From an uncultured Collinsella sp. (GTDB lineage Bacteria > Actinomycetota > Coriobacteriia > Coriobacteriales > Coriobacteriaceae): a stretch of DNA of 64,000 nucleotides. Of the stretch, positions 62,674 to 64,000 are shown piece after piece. Below the pieces are notes generated by a model, which had not been told where the DNA came from, did not search any database, and saw only the letters and a program-made list of their open reading frames with translations. The position numbers were made by a program, and so were the translations under genes. Position 1 is the first letter of the stretch; every line of letters begins with the position of its first letter. The DNA lies in the NCBI GenBank assembly GCA_900539035.1, contig UQAU01000001.1, positions 1 to 64,000 of the forward strand. Direction: 5' to 3'.

Positions 62674-62929
62674 AAAGGAGGCTCCCTCATTTGTTGATAG
62701 GTCAACATTTGCTCGCCCGATTGTACTCAGCAGCGTCCGTATATGACTTGCAAACCGTTAATCAATCAACATCTTCATATCTCAAAATTGTTTTATTAAA
62801 AATCATTCCTAATAGGCTTCACATTTGGTTGCATTTATGGATAATAGAACTCGTCAAGACGCACGTCCGGAGAGGGCCCTTACGGGACCGGACGAGCGCA
62901 CAATCGCCATCGATCGAAAGGATCGAATC
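62674..62929. other. Divergent intergenic region, no gene
   Basis: A gap with an AT-rich patch at about 62745-62830. For the rubrerythrin gene a weak -35/-10 pair (TTGTTT and TAATAG, 16 nt apart, near 62790-62816) is possible. No coding frame is convincing. Confidence 0.35.
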
Positions 62930-63490
62930 ATGAAGTTTGTTTGCCCCGTTTGCGGTTATGTGGAAGAGTTCGACGGCGACCAGCTGCCCGAGGACTTCAA
63001 GTGCCCTCAGTGCGGCGTTCCCGGTTCTCGCTTCCTGAAGCAGGAGGAGGGTCAGCTCGAGTGGGCTGCCGAGCACGTCGTGGGCGTCGCCAAGATGGAG
63101 GGCGTCTCCGAGGACATCGTTGCCGACCTGCGCGCCAACTTTGAGGGCGAGTGCTCTGAGGTCGGTATGTACCTGGCCATGGCTCGCGTCGCTCATCGCG
63201 AGGGCTATCCCGAGATCGGCCTGTACTGGGAGAAGGCCGCCCACGAGGAGGCGGAGCATGCCGCCAAGTTCGCTGAGCTCCTGGGCGAGGTCGTGACCGA
63301 CTCCACCAAGAAGAACCTCGAGATGCGCGTTGAGGCCGAGAACGGCGCCACCGCCGGCAAGACCGATCTTGCTAAGCGCGCCAAGGCCGCTGGCCTCGAT
63401 GCCATCCATGACACCGTGCACGAGATGGCTCGCGACGAGGCCCGCCACGGCAAGGCTTTCGCCGGCCTGCTCAAGCGCTACTTTGGCTAA
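62930..63490 (+). CDS. rbr: Reverse rubrerythrin
   Basis: 186 residues. A rubredoxin domain comes first (CPVCGY and CPQCGVPG, residues 5-32) and a ferritin-like diiron domain follows (ExxH-type ligands: GECSEVGMY, HEEAEHAAKF, RDEARHGKAF). This order is reversed relative to classical rubrerythrin. Such proteins reduce hydrogen peroxide and oxygen in anaerobes. The ATG at 62930 follows AAAGGATC; an in-frame extension to 62825 lacks homology. Monocistronic with a terminator. Confidence 0.95.
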   Translation: MKFVCPVCGYVEEFDGDQLPEDFKCPQCGVPGSRFLKQEEGQLEWAAEHVVGVAKMEGVSEDIVADLRANFEGECSEVGMYLAMARVAHREGYPEIGLYWEKAAHEEAEHAAKFAELLGEVVTDSTKKNLEMRVEAENGATAGKTDLAKRAKAAGLDAIHDTVHEMARDEARHGKAFAGLLKRYFG

Positions 63491-63521
63491 GCCAACCGCC
63501 TGAGAGACATTCTCTAGCTTT

Positions 63522-63557
63522 ATAAGGCCCGGACCGTATTGGTTCGGGCCTTTTTCT
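63522..63557 (+). terminator. Terminator after rubrerythrin
   Basis: AAGGCCCGGACC pairs with GGTTCGGGCC (one G-U) around GTATT, followed by TTTTTC. It ends rbr and leaves only a short spacer before the palindromic element. Confidence 0.92.
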
Positions 63558-63620
63558 GTCTCGAGGACTCGTTAACGCCCTGAAATAGAACTATCTTCGG
63601 CATCGGTTTCTCGTCAAAAA

Positions 63621-63743
63621 CTAAGTGAGTAGACTTTTTGGAACTTGCCGAGCACACCATCCATATTGCTTTATAAAGCCGCAGGTAAATGACTTGCTGC
63701 AAAACGACCTGGTCGCCATCAAGCCAAAAGTCTACTCACTTAG
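63621..63743. repeat. 123-bp palindromic element, copy 2
   Basis: Same terminal sequence CTAAGTGAGTAGAC and its complement, the same total length as copy 1, and a related interior with CGCAGGTA and GCTGCAAAA. The inverted match runs about 19-24 bp at each end. Its right end supplies the last codons and the stop of the gene that follows on the minus strand. Two copies 10 kb apart show that it is a dispersed repeat. Confidence 0.9.
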
Positions 63744-64000
63744 TTCCGCAGCCGTCCACGATCGAACTGCTTTGTGTCTAACGGGCATCTTTCCGTCGAT
63801 TACTCCCAATTTTGTCCAGTCAACAAATAGTTCAGACCGGAGTAATGCCTCAGCCCTTTGCTCATCCGAACTTTTATCACGATATTCAGCATCGAGCATC
63901 CTGTATACGGCCTTAACGATCGCGCGGAATCTATCCTCATCGGATATCTGTCTGTGTGTCAGGAGAAGTACATCGTAGCCCATGGCCTGAAGGGCCGTCA
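63732..64000 (-). CDS. C-terminal part of a protein truncated or ended by the repeat (partial)
   Basis: Only the C-terminal ~89 residues are in the window; the 5' end lies beyond position 64000. The visible part (GYDVLLLTHRQISDEDRF, then KAVYRMLD, then LLRSELFVDW) has a strand-then-helix pattern that recalls the end of a DUF559-like nuclease fold, but no domain can be named. The last residues LSE and the stop TAG come from the inverted end of the palindromic element. An ATG at 63983 lies within the gene and is not necessarily its start. Confidence 0.6.
   Translation of the reverse strand, partial: TALQAMGYDVLLLTHRQISDEDRFRAIVKAVYRMLDAEYRDKSSDEQRAEALLRSELFVDWTKLGVIDGKMPVRHKAVRSWTAAELSE

Overview
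The window reads as a high-GC gut actinobacterium of the class Coriobacteriia, most likely Collinsella or a close relative. This rests on the 5' half of a 16S rRNA gene at the left edge, the gene content (RecJ fused to a helicase, bacterial Elp3, a DUF3516 helicase, reverse rubrerythrin, a lactate dehydrogenase/Etf complex) and GC-rich codon use. No database search was run, so the genus is an inference. No prophage, complete insertion sequence or CRISPR array was seen.

Left third (1-23.6 kb): partial 16S rRNA and its leader; infC-rpmI-rplT behind a leader terminator, with tRNA-Leu(CAA) just upstream; a transglutaminase-like protein; fba; a metabolic/stress cluster on the minus strand (recJ-helicase fusion, rel, MBL hydrolase); a BASS-type transporter; a HIT/GalT-like protein with cutC; a complete branched-chain amino acid ABC importer (livJHMGF) preceded by a decayed livJ copy; hom; and a CPA2-type antiporter.

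Middle (23.7-41.2 kb): purL, a DMT transporter, a membrane diguanylate cyclase, a KdgT-type permease, azlCD (branched-chain amino acid export), an HD hydrolase, an electron-bifurcating-type lactate dehydrogenase set (FAD dehydrogenase, EtfB, ferredoxin-EtfA), a five-gene cluster of small and secreted proteins including a sortase-type substrate, and a DUF554 membrane protein.

Right third (41.3-64 kb): a three-gene operon matching the Shango anti-phage system (TerB-like protein, BrxD-type ATPase, Lhr-like helicase); a spermidine-synthase-like protein with Elp3; an XRE regulator with a DUF4097 protein; two methyltransferases including TrmB; a Ski2-like DUF3516 helicase; a DUF2130 coiled-coil protein; a small operon of HIRAN protein, 59-residue charged protein and metallophosphoesterase; a probable type I toxin-antitoxin locus (27-residue hydrophobic peptide plus antisense RNA); alcohol and aldehyde dehydrogenases; and reverse rubrerythrin.

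Intergenic space is rich in palindromes. The most striking is a 123-bp element present twice (53604-53726 and 63621-63743), whose inverted ends carry stop codons in all frames; the second copy supplies the stop codon of the gene beside it. Three tandem hairpins lie between hom and the antiporter, and a hairpin sits inside the Shango operon.
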